Of a stretch of DNA of 64,000 bases, positions 20,580 through 30,784 are shown piece after piece. A program made the translations under genes and the position numbers. Each line of letters begins with the position of its first letter. Within the stretch, counting starts at the first letter, position 1. The stretch covers positions 250,501 to 314,500 of the forward strand of contig OX485808.1 in NCBI GenBank assembly GCA_950295325.1, in the 5' to 3' direction. The notes beneath the pieces were generated by a model. It was not told where the DNA came from. It saw nothing but the letters and a program-made list of their open reading frames with translations, and made no database searches. This DNA comes from Polytrichum commune (Eukaryota > Streptophyta > Polytrichopsida > Polytrichales > Polytrichaceae).

Positions 20580-21640
20580 CACCATACTGATGCAATTTTA
20601 AAAGAGATTACACTCTGTCTATAGATTATATCAATTGTTCCACACTCAATAGTGAACACAATTGAGAGGACTTATGTATAGACTTTAGTATAGGAATCAA
20701 CAAACATGCACTTCCCATAACCATAACTAAATCGGGGCTTCCGATTGCCTATGTGGTTTTTGTTGACGTTTCATCATAGATCTGCTAACGAAACACAAAC
20801 TTGAACATGTACATCTGATCAATAGAAGATGGAGAACAAGCAAAACTAACCAAATAACACCTGCATACCTAAGGTTGACATCATTTAGTTAACGGATCTA
20901 AGAGCAGATACTATTACCAAGTGCCTTTAATCTGAGCCAGAAGGTCGAGAAAGGTCTGAAATGTCCCCATTGTTCCATTTCCATTCTTACACTGCTCCAG
21001 TCTCAAATTATTGTCTAGCATCGATCCTTGTAACCGGTGTGAGACCCTTACAGCATTGAATGTGAAAGCCAATGTTGCAGCTTCACATGAATTCTCTTAC
21101 GGTTCTCTTACACCTAATGAATGCTTGATCCGGCGTTCACTGTAGTTAGAGATGAGAAATAATTGATTCATGTTTAGGCACGTAACCTGTCATTTCGGAG
21201 GAATCTACAGAATTTACCTCAATATAATAAAGCAAATGCTGAAAGAAATCAACATGTTACTGTTTGGTCTTTATTTTTTGCGGATCTAGACTGGTTTTTA
21301 TCCAATTTCTCCTCCCCGTCCACTGTTTCAAATGCGCTAGGAGATTCAAACTGCTAGTTACAGATGCGCCAGTTGACTTTGAGAAATGACAGGTTGAAGT
21401 TTATGTTCAAGATCGCCGATTACTTGAAGAAATCTACAGAATAGACCTCACACTAATATTGAAAAACTGAATAATATCGCAACATGTAACCGCTTGCGCT
21501 TGGAAATACTGGATCTCATCCAATCGCCCCAAAATCTTTTTGGACACTTTAATGCTGTTTTTTATTTGTTTTTCTTCTCCTGATTGTATCAATATTTTAC
21601 TCAAAAGAAAATCATTCAGTCACACTTAATTAGTTTAAAT
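20580..21640. other. Intergenic, no gene recognised
   Basis: AT-rich. A phrase with GAGAAATGACAGGTTGAAG...GAAATCTACAGAAT near 21380-21440 resembles CTGTCATTTCGGAGGAATCTACAGAATTTACCTC near 21188, hinting at an old local duplication. No coding signal. Confidence 0.4.
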
Positions 21641-22135
21641 GTGTATGAATAATTTGTGAGAGTAGAAGGTATTAACTAAACTGTAATAAAATAAACATAC
21701 TAAAAATAAAACACTAATTTTAGTTCCATTTTAGAATGACAAAGACCCTTTCAATGGTAAGTCATAATAATTAAAACCTCAATTTTAATGAGGGTTTTGT
21801 GATATTTTTCACTTTCAAGTTTATTACATATTTTATTGACTGTTTCACTTCGAAAATGAAATCCCAATCAATTGCTTACTTACTCAATGGAAGTGCACAT
21901 ATATATATTGGATTTTGAACCTTGAATATGAAGTGCACTCAATAACTGGCCTTCAAGAATGCAAGGGCCATGGTTTTTTTAAAGTCGGGTGGGGCGGGCA
22001 GAAGTTTTTGGTTGGGTCCTGAAATGTCGATTTCTTTCTAGGCGCCGCCCCTGCCCGTATCTACCTCCCCAAAAAAGCTCGTAGGGGGAGGTTTAACGCC
22101 CGCCTTAGGAAATGCAAGGTGCTAAAGCATCCCTA
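21640..22135 (+). repeat. Dispersed repeat R3, copy a
   Basis: Ordered phrases ATTTTAGAATGACAAAGAC, GAAATCCCAATCAATTGCTTA, GGAAGTGCACATATATAT, CCTTCAAGAATGCAAGGGC, a G-rich GGGTGGGGCGGGC stretch, then GCCGCCCCTGCCCG and GGGGGAGGTTTAACGCCCGCC. The same order is found at 22490-23095 and 34195-34601. It is non-coding and probably a non-autonomous element; its GC-rich centre contrasts with its AT-rich flanks. Confidence 0.65.
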
Positions 22136-22489
22136 TCGAGCTTTTGGGGGAGGCGTGGATACTCAAAGGATGAGGGCCAAGGTCCGCGACCCACAACCCT
22201 TGCACAACCCGAGAAAAAAGCTTTTGTACCCGATCAAAAACATTGTCCACATTGTCCAACTTTAACAAAAAGTTGTCCTTGAATTCTTGAAGACTGTCTA
22301 GTCCACAAAACCCATATTGAGTGAATCTCAACTTCCAGAGCCAAAATCAAATATGTGTGTTTGACTTCACTTAGTAAATAATTGATTGATTGAGATTTCT
22401 TTTCTCAAAGTGAAACTGTCAATAAAGTGTGGAGGTAACTTGGAGGTTAAGAATATGAAAAGTACTCCTTAGCAATGAGGTGATAATTT

Positions 22490-23095
22490 TGTGACTTATC
22501 ATTTGAAAGGGCCTTTTGTCAATTTCAAAGTGATTTCTAAACGAATGTGCTAATTTTAGAACTGTTATTTTAAAATTAATTAATTAATGCCTTCTCCTTT
22601 CACAAGTAGATTTCTGCAAGCAGTCTTACACATTCAAACTAATTAGGTGTAATAGAATGTAAGTAAGGCTAAATAAATACCATTTAATCTTTCCAAGATT
22701 TAAGATACTAAAGTTGACATACTTAGGGGATTTTCATATCATTAACTTCCAAGTTACTTACATACTTTATTTATGATTTGACTTTGGGAAAGAAATCCCA
22801 ATCAATTACTTATTTGCTAAGTGGAAGTGAATATATATAGATAATTGGTCTTTAAGTTGAAGTGCATTTAATATGGGTTTTGTGGACAAGGTAGCCTTCA
22901 AGAATGCAAAGGTCAATATTTTTTGAAGTCAGGCAAGACGGCCAACATTTCTTAGTCAAGTTCAAAAAACGTTTTCTTGGGCTACCCCAAGGGTTACGGG
23001 TTGTAGGTCTTGGTCCTTTTATATGATTAGACCTCCCCCCCCCCCCAAATATAAATAAATAAATAAATATCAATAGTGGGGGTGCTTTAGCATCT
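22490..23095 (+). repeat. Dispersed repeat R3, copy b
   Basis: Diverged copy of 21640-22135 lying about 0.75 kb further on: GAAATCCCAATCAATTACTTA, GGAAGTGAATATATATAG, GCCTTCAAGAATGCAAAGG, then a degraded GC-rich centre and a 14-C run near 23034. The closeness of copies a and b suggests local duplication. Confidence 0.6.
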
Positions 23096-23636
23096 GTATA
23101 TCCTCATGCTCACGTGGACTTGGACTTATACAAATATTTATGATGTTGAGAAAGCTTTCTCCTTGATTACATGCTTGAATGTTGAGCACAATTAAGTTGC
23201 AAGCCATTGTTAGTCCCACCCCTCATTGTCATCTATGCTCACATACAAAGCCTTGTCTCCTCTACTAGGACTCAATGGACGAGGTGCACTCCAAATGGCA
23301 TCATTCTAAGGTTATCTGGATAACCTAGGAAAGATCATGTTTGCTTTGAAATCTACATAGGCTAATCAAGAACTTCAATTCATGAAAACGTAGCTCAAAT
23401 TTAATAATGCTAAGCTCCTCCTACCATTTATCAAAAGCAACAGAATAATTCAACCGAAGGCCATGACTAAACATGTTATGATTCTTGCAAAACATGACCC
23501 GTTATGATCACTAGAAGTAATGACTAAACATATAACATTGTATGGATTGTGTAAGTGTTATTATCATAAGCCAAACTATACCACGAGGACTTGCTACAAT
23601 CAATCATAACATTCATTCTCTTTTGGTAATCAAAAT

Positions 23637-24071
23637 GTTTTTGCAATTGGCACATATACAACTACCGATGCCGTGGAGTGGCAATGGTTGAGTGCATATG
23701 GAGTCCAAAGGTGATGGCAAAAGCACAAGCAGAACTTGACAATGTGGTGGGCAAGTCTTGGAGAGTTAAAGATGTTGATATCCCTAACACGAAGTATTTA
23801 CAACTTGTCATCAAGAAAGCCTTACAACTTCATCATGCTACTCCATTATTGATTCCTCACATGAACAAAAAAGCATGCAAGATGTTCAAGTATAACTTCC
23901 GCAATGTCAATGCACGTTCTGGTTATGACTTTGTTGAAATCCTTCGAATGGTTGCTCCCAAACGGCTTGCAACTTGTTGAATTAGATATGTCAGAAGCCG
24001 CAAGGGGCTTCCTTGCACGCACTCAATCTCTTGTTGCAATTCCAAAGCCTCGCATGTCTATTGTTTTGTGA
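23637..24071 (+). pseudogene. Cytochrome P450 remnant lacking the heme loop
   Basis: The I-helix FAIGTYTTTDAVEW (from 23640) corresponds to the P450 AGTDTTT-VEW motif, but the acidic residue is Tyr. A frameshift at about 23678-23681 leads into MVECIWSPKVMAKAQAELD, then DIPNTKYLQLVIKKALQLHH, where the K-helix ExxR is lost (E to K, R to Q). After YNF..VNA the K'-helix/PERF region is missing; after SGYDF (about 23932) the FxxGxRxCxG heme loop is missing and the frame jumps to LLKSFEWLLPNG...ELDMSEAA...LVAIPKPR with its own stop at 24069. It is A-type by its C-terminus. It cannot bind heme and is dead. Confidence 0.9.
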
Positions 24072-24496
24072 TAGTTTGGAGGCTTAGAGGAGTTTATATG
24101 GCACAAAGCACTCAACCATGAGTACATTGTTTACACCTATTATTGTGGGCTAAAGTTAACAATGATGTTAGAGAGTGTCCTGGCACAGTTGCATTTCATA
24201 TGTATTTTGAAAATTAGCGTGGTCTGCAGATTAATAAAAAACCAGAGTCAAATATAAAATGATGAAATGATTTGTTGGTAAATTGTAGATGTTATAGTGA
24301 CATTATTATTTCAACCCAAATATAATCATTTTCGTTTAAGACATGTTGTCCCCATCTTCTAGTTTTGAATAGATGATAATGTGGGCTCAAAAATAGCATG
24401 GTTCAAAAGAGTGACATTGACCAGACACAGTAATAGGCGTAGCTCTGGAGAGGAGATTTGAGAACAAGCAAGAAATTATTTGATTTATAAATTTCA

Positions 24497-24605
24497 AACG
24501 GCTTCCAACCTGAGGATTTGGATGTCACAAGCCGCAGGAAGAATCCTCACACAAGCCCGGTCTTTGATTGTGATTCCAAACTCTCCCATTGTGTATACTA
24601 CGATT
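24497..24605 (+). pseudogene. Second P450 C-terminal remnant
   Basis: NGFQPEDLD in one frame shifts by one base near 24521 into MSQAAGRILTQARSLIVIPN, which parallels the ELDMSEAA...AR.QSLVAIPKPR end of the first remnant about 430-500 bp upstream. So the locus once held at least two tandem P450 genes, or a duplicated 3' end. No further P450 sequence is visible between or after them. Confidence 0.8.
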
Positions 24606-25430
24606 CAAAATGCATACACCTGAATAAAAGAATACTTTACGGAGATGCCACACCTCACCTGCTCATTGTAACTGCGAAGTGAAGCATAAAAGTAACTTAC
24701 ATTTTTTCTTATTACATTTTTGATCATCACTTGAACATGTGCCCATTACTCGAATTATAATATGGGTTGTCCGAGAATATTATCACTGCAAGCCACTGAA
24801 AAATACACTACATAGTTAGCACATATTCTAGAAGCTTCATGGATGTGTGGTTCTTACAAAACAAATGTGCAGTCTTTATAAGTAGTTGAATAAAGTGCAC
24901 ATTAAAATGCAGATCTTGCTGATATATTCATATCACAGAACTTTGATCCAGAGTATCATTGTGTTGTGAACGTTTCCGTAATCATGTAACAACATGTAAC
25001 GGACATGTTTGGACTATACTAACTGTTCCTAAACAATAAGTTAATCTCAGATAAGTACATGTTTGGAAATATAGTTGTTGATTTATTGGAGTAAGTTCTA
25101 TACTGACTACCCTGAGCCAAGGGCTATCAAGGGCTATCGAGTTGAACTTTTGGCACATGGGAATCGGTACAAACCAACAGGATAACAAACATGGAAAAAA
25201 TCAATAACTTGACATATGCAAAAACCTCCTTTGTCATCCCCCAAAAAAGAAAAGTAAGAAGCTCAGAGCCATCCACCAAATCACAAACCACTAATAATTA
25301 CAAAACATTTATTTTATGCAACAGTAACCTCTTCTGAAGAGCTTTCCTGAGCAATTGGTGGATTCAAACCGACAACACCCCCAAAATTATGGAGGAATAA
25401 AGAGCATAGAACTTAAACACAACAATAGGT
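24606..25430. other. Intergenic and V-ATPase 3' flank
   Basis: No coding sequence. The part next to 25436 would hold the 3' UTR of the minus-strand V-ATPase gene. A short direct duplication CAAGGGCTAT occurs at about 25118-25138. Confidence 0.4.
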
Positions 25431-25435
25431 AGTTC

Positions 25436-28400
25436 CTATCCAGCCAAATTGACAGTCAGCGAGACATAAGGATGGACATCCGAGTCTCCTACAAGTCCCA
25501 TCATCCCTGCATCATCCTCTGCCTTCCAAAATGCACTGCAAAACCCCAGCCACAGCTCATTCAGCTCATCACAAAGGCAATAGATGCTTATCTGCAGAGC
25601 ATTTACACTTGCCAGAAAAAAACCTGAATCCAGAATAACTAGACCATTCAAACAATTCAGATTGCGAATCTATTTGGTCACCACTCTTTCAAGTCTTGCA
25701 GAATATTGCAAACACTATGTATTTGATGAGCCAAGATTATCTTGTGCAAGAACAAACAACTTCTGCTCGCCCAACTGGGGTAAGAATATTGATGTTCATA
25801 AACCAAGCAAAATACCAGGAACAGCAGTGCATGCAGAACTCACTCCAGACTTTTGAAAATATAACATAAAAATATTATTAAAAAAAGAAGCTTGAACGAG
25901 GTAAAGCGACTGGTTCAAACAAACTGGTCAAATGTTTATTGAAAAGTTTTGATTCAAAGAATACCTGTTTGCACCAGAAGACAGCTTCTCAAGTAGACCA
26001 CGTACTTTCTTTTCATTTCTGGAAGTCGGTGCCAGTACAGCAGCCTGAGGCATATGGAAACATCACAACCACAATGTTATCAAGTGGGGGAAAAAAAACC
26101 AGAGGTACAAGTCAGAATACCAGAGGTAAAAGTCAAAATGCACAACTAAGCTTTTTGAGAACGTCCAAAGTGTTTGGGAAAGACCTGAAACTTTGGTGGA
26201 AGCCCATAACGTAATATGCTTTCAGTGAAAAGTCGAATGGCACACACATGCATCCAGGCACTGAAGACCTGCTTTGCACATTGATAATCAGTATAATCAT
26301 CTTGACGCACTCAGTGAGCAGCCTTAAAAAGAACACACAAAACTCCAAGCAAAATGTCTGAAGAACATACCTCGCCATAGACAGCATTACACCACTGTTG
26401 AAGAGACTGGCGCAATCCATCTAGGTCACGTTGTAATCGCAACGTCTCTTCCTGTCTTGTCGACTGCCCTTCTGGGTCCAACTCAAAGTCTCGGACCTGA
26501 ATACAAAGTCTTAAATTGAATTCATACAACCAGCTATACCACAGTAAATGATTAAGACAAAAGTATCCTTGCAAAGAGCAAAAGCACCATACCACTGCTA
26601 GGAACAGGTCCCTATGCAGATAAAAGAAAAGCACTCACCAGAAACCCCCTTTCTCGTGCGGATGTTTTGAAAGAGTCTGCAACCTTCCGAAATAATGTCA
26701 CTGTATATAGGGCATTTTCATTGTCCTCAGTGAGCTTTTTGGAAGATCTTGGAACCTTCCAGCAGCAACATGTAACACAGTTAGAACCAACAAATACTTA
26801 GGGATCTGAATCCCCTAAATATTATCAGATATCCAGGAGCACACACTTCTTCCAAAGTATCATCCATATATCCAGTCAAGAGTGGCAAACTTCACAATGG
26901 CAACAAAGTGGAACAATCAAGAACATACCACAAAATTTGAAAGTGTCTCATAGGAAGCTAGCCAGTCCTTCTGGGAGTACTTCGAGACCACCACAAGTAG
27001 AGTCATCAGATGCTCAGTGTTGATGATGTCATCAGGCTTCACATGGTTTGAAAGATCCCGCACAGCCATACTGTGGTCATAGACTATTAGTTCTTAGCCT
27101 GTACTTCCCCTCTCAGAGATCAGAGAGAAAAAATTCCCCTCCAAATGCAAGAAGAATCACGTCATGTAGAAAGTGACAACAGCACTCAAAACTACTCCAA
27201 AACATAAACGACGAAGATGACCAATACACACCTTCCACCCTGTTTCCGCAATACTGTAGTTAGCTGCGTTCTGGTGTTGCTGTACTCTGAAACTCTGATC
27301 TGCAAACATGCACAAGAAATATCAATTGGCTTATCAAACATGAAAAAAATTGTTCCTAATGAATGTTAAGAATAAAAAATGCCAGAATGCTAGGAATGAC
27401 AAAGCTCTCTAGTAAGTTGAAGATCCTCATGATCCCTCAGGGGTGCACCTTCAGGTCGTCTTCAAGCCTGGCCACGCTTTCTTGTATTGTATCCACAATC
27501 TCTCTCAGTGGAGTCATTGTCGGATATTTTGCCTCGTCCCAATTAAATCTAAAAAATAAGAATCCCCGCATCAGAGTTACATCTGCTTATGTACACAGCA
27601 CACCTAATTTTACCTAACAATTACAGAGACACATATGTCTTATGCATGAAATGAACACTATAATTGCTTGGGCACCTGGTTATGTAGGAATCAATAGGGA
27701 TGCCATCAACAACTAGAGTAGTTGAATCAGCATTGTTTGACTGATCCAGGTCATCCAGCTGTCTTCGCACCTTATGAGTTACTGCTTCCACCACTTGATT
27801 GGCCTGTATCAAAGCCACTCACCTCAATATCAAAACAGTAATTGCATTAGCCTCACATGCACAGCTAAATTGGTGATTTAAGTGATTCTAAAAATTGATA
27901 AGTTGCACATGTAATATACAATTGGCCAGTAGATGAATGGAAGCATTTGAGGTACGCTCTCCTAAGACTACCCTAAGTTTCCCTCTATATATGACTGCCC
28001 AAATAAAATATTATTTTTTAGACAAAGAATGAAAGCTCTGGAACAACCAAGACATGGATTTCCAATTGAAGAAGATGAACCTCTAGTTATAGCAATCACC
28101 TATAACAACCTCCACTTACAGTGTCTACTTGTACAGACTGGCTGCATCTGGTATGCAGAAATTTGACAGACAGGAGCTAAGCTTCCCTTCATCATTTAAG
28201 AGAAGAGCGGAGGAGAAATTACAATCAAAAAATGTTAACAACCTCAACAATGAGTAGTCCAAGCACGTACCTTCGTCAGGTCGTCGCTGAGGGTGAGCAA
28301 AGAGTCCAAAGTCCCCACCCTTAATTCCGGAATATGAAACTGTCCTCTACACACAGGGGTAATGCCTCAGGTCCACTCTACTCTGTCTTGTTTGTACACA

Positions 28401-28895
28401 TAATTGACAAAAAGAAACTCGCAGGTCAAATTTAAAGACATACGTTTCCAAGACAATTCAGATCCTAATCTGTCAGTCTACCAATTCAAGTCAGCAATGG
28501 CATAAACATCGCAAAAGCAACTTCCAGGTCATCTTCCAAGGCATTCATTTCCAAGACCAATTCAGATCCTAATCTGTCTTCCAAACTGCTTAAGCCATGG
28601 CACATACATAGTAATAGCAATATTCAGGTCAACTGGCATGGCATTCATTTCCAAGACAATTCAGATCCAAACCTGTCTGTTTTACCAATTCAAAACAGTC
28701 ATGGCACACACACACACACACAAAGAAAAAATCCAGGCCATCCATGCATCTATCCTCCATGCTCGACGACACCATTACCTTGTAAGTAGGCGTATCAAAA
28801 GCAACTTTGGCAATGCTCTGTTGCAATGTCTCCCATGTCGACGTCGCTGATCCTTGCAGTGGCATAGACACCAGAAGATACCGATTCGCGGCCAT
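25436..28895 (-). CDS. VHA-C: V-type proton ATPase subunit C (11 coding exons, 376 aa)
   Basis: Cytosolic stalk subunit that joins the V1 and V0 sectors of the proton pump of vacuole, Golgi and endosomes; the Arabidopsis counterpart is DET3 (375 aa). Exons on the complement: 28895-28779, 28339-28271, 27803-27676, 27548-27449, 27299-27232, 27070-26929, 26755-26639, 26496-26371, 26268-26185, 26044-25965 and 25535-25436. All phases agree and no stop interrupts. Landmarks in order: start MAANRYLLVSMPLQGSA, FDTPTYK, LRVGTLDSLL, KVRRQL, VVDGIPIDSY, NWDEAKYP, LEDDLK, MAVRDLSN, YSQKDWLASYETL, VPRSSKKL, VRDF, LQQWCNAVYGEVFSAWMH, YGLPP, EDDAG, GDSDVHPYVSLTVNLAG. ATG 28895 was chosen because it matches the family N-terminus, although the frame is open further upstream. 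Donors are mostly GTATGT or GTAA-like; GTGCAC after exon 4 and GTCTTT after exon 9 are weak. Intact and single in the window. Confidence 0.97.
28430..28735. repeat. Triplicated ~95-bp unit in V-ATPase C intron 1
   Basis: CATT(C)ATTTCCAAGAC(C)AATTCAGATCC-AA-CTGTC, followed by AC(C)AATTC and a CATGGCA(T/C)A stretch, occurs three times (about 28441, 28546, 28640). The last unit runs into a (CA)n microsatellite at about 28705-28720. All copies lie in the first intron. Confidence 0.75.
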
Positions 28896-28949
28896 AGCTG
28901 CGATCTTCCGTGATCTCTTTTCCACTACAGCCTTGCTTGTTTGGATCAC

Positions 28950-28961
28950 ACCCTAAACCCT
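28950..28961 (-). promoter_or_regulatory. Telo-box upstream of V-ATPase C
   Basis: ACCCTAAACCCT on the plus strand, i.e. AGGGTTTAGGGT on the coding strand, 55 bp before the start codon. A telo-box here fits the leader or promoter of a plant housekeeping gene. Confidence 0.5.
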
Positions 28962-29820
28962 GGAAGCTTGACCCAGAAGATGGACCTCTGTACTGAAAAA
29001 CCTGAGTGTGTGTGAGACAGAAGATAGTACATAAATCATGGCCTTGCCATATCGAAATCACTTTTCTCGACGGTAGACATCAAGTTCTCAACATACTTCC
29101 CGTAAAGAGCACGCAGATCGAATAGCACATTACTTACAGATGCGGATTCCCACAAGATTGCAAACTGAAGTGCATAAACTGAACAACCCTTACTGCAGAA
29201 AGTGAGTAGCCTTGTGGAACTGATTAGGAATTTGAGAGGCTCACCAAAGTTTGAAGCAAGTTAGTGCACAAGAGATTGAAGTTCTATAAAAGAAAGCGTG
29301 GAGTTGCAGATCGAAATCTGTGAAGTGGAGAAGAGCACCAGGTGGAGTGAGAAAACCTAAGTTTCCGGTGACCGTGTAGAGAGACAGACCTTTCCCTATT
29401 CCCGCGCGCTCTAAGAATGAACGCCTAACACCGCTAAGTGGATTTCGAACTAGGTACTAAGGAAGTTAGGACGGTGATAGGCCACCCACACTTACTAGTG
29501 CAGGCCACCAATGAACGGTTTCCACCAGCATTGGGTGCATCTAGTGGTTCTCATTGGTCAAATTAAAGTTTAAACTGGTCCTTGTTGATTATCCAAATTC
29601 AATCACTTTATTGGGTTTAAGGGTAAAATATTTTCATGTGAATTTTTTCTTTCATTGAACTTACATGTATAAAAAGTTCGTAAATTTGGTCATTCTACAA
29701 TTGAAGTTACATATTTCGATATTTGGCAGGCAAGAAAAAGAATTGCATGCCAATTGACACACAATTCTTTTGAGTGAGTCTCACATGACATGTGACTTGA
29801 AAAGTTGCATGTCACATGAC
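28962..29820. other. V-ATPase promoter flank and intergenic
   Basis: Likely the promoter and leader of the minus-strand V-ATPase gene up to about 29450, then spacer. No other coding region is recognised. Confidence 0.4.
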
Positions 29821-29829
29821 ACTCATCAA

Positions 29830-30780
29830 AACTAAACATTAGTGTGTGGGAATTTCCAATAGGTGTACACTATTGTTGCATATCAAAGTCATCAAAAATC
29901 AACTTATTTTACAAAGTGTCAAATTTTAATTGTGATAGATATGTTTCCTTTTCTTTTCTTTCCTTTCTCAAATTCATCAAACATAGCATTCATAGGCAAT
30001 GTAGTGGATTGTCACCCAAGACAACCAGTTTGAAGAGTGTGCAATTGGAGAGATTGTTTTTGGCAAGTTCATTAAGTTAAATCTTGGTAGATGGAAGAAG
30101 GCATTGTTTGAAGGTACCATAGCTCTCTAGCAGCTTGGGCAAAAAATAATTTATTTTAAAGGTGCCTAAATTTATGGGAAATTAATTTCATTGAGTGTCC
30201 AAAAAAAATAACATTCCAAAAGTGCTTAAAATCATGATAATGCAAGTGACATTAACTAGATCCAACAAAGTAGCATCACACAACTTCAACAATGTCTTCA
30301 CTCAACATCAATCTCATACATGATCCCAAAAAAAATACAAGCATGAATTTGTTTCACAAAGCAAAACTTGACATACAAGTAAAAGACAAACTTTAGGGTA
30401 AGGAATGTTGGTTAGGGGGGGTGTTTAGGTCAATTGTAGCCACCATAGATGGAATTAGGAAACCATTTATGAGTTATAAAAATGACTTGGATAAATGTCT
30501 AACTTAATTTATTCTCAAAGTAAATCTACCCAATCTTGGAATATTATCTTATGGGCTACCTAACTTACTTTCGCACTTTAATTAATTATTAGGCAGAAAG
30601 GTGCCTAAGTTGCTAGAGAGCTACAAGACTTTGCCACTTGATAACGTTTGGCATTTATGCATGTGATCAATAACACTGACATTGGGATTTATTCTTGAAG
30701 CTAAGATAGAAAGATTATGCTTAAGAATGCTATGAAGGATTATTGCAAAAACAACATATTGCTTAGACTTTTCATAATAT
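29830..30780 (+). repeat. Paralogue of exonuclease intron 1, split by a MITE
   Basis: 30070-30120 (CTTGGTAGATGG(A/G)AGAAGGC, GAAGGTA) and 30622-30720 (GGCATTTATGCATGT(A/G)ATCAA, TGAAG.TA..AAAGA) match successive parts of the first exonuclease intron, 9714-9865, in the same order. The copy here is interrupted at exactly the position of the 500-bp element 30122-30621. Either both are copies of an older repeat, or one derives from the other. Confidence 0.6.
30122..30621. mobile_element. 500-bp MITE with TA target duplication
   Basis: The left end GCTCTCTAGCAGCTTGGGCA and the reverse complement of the right end GCTCTCTAGCAACTTAGGCA match at 18 of 20 bases, with TA on each side (30120-30121, 30622-30623). 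The related unoccupied sequence in the exonuclease intron (near 9755) lacks it, which supports insertion. Internal sequence is AT-rich and non-coding. TA duplication suggests the Tc1/mariner group. Confidence 0.75.
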
Positions 30781-30784
30781 GACA

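Noticed and set aside
27363-27617. 84-codon plus-strand frame inside the V-ATPase gene
   Set aside because: Antisense to exon 4, which is firmly fixed by homology.
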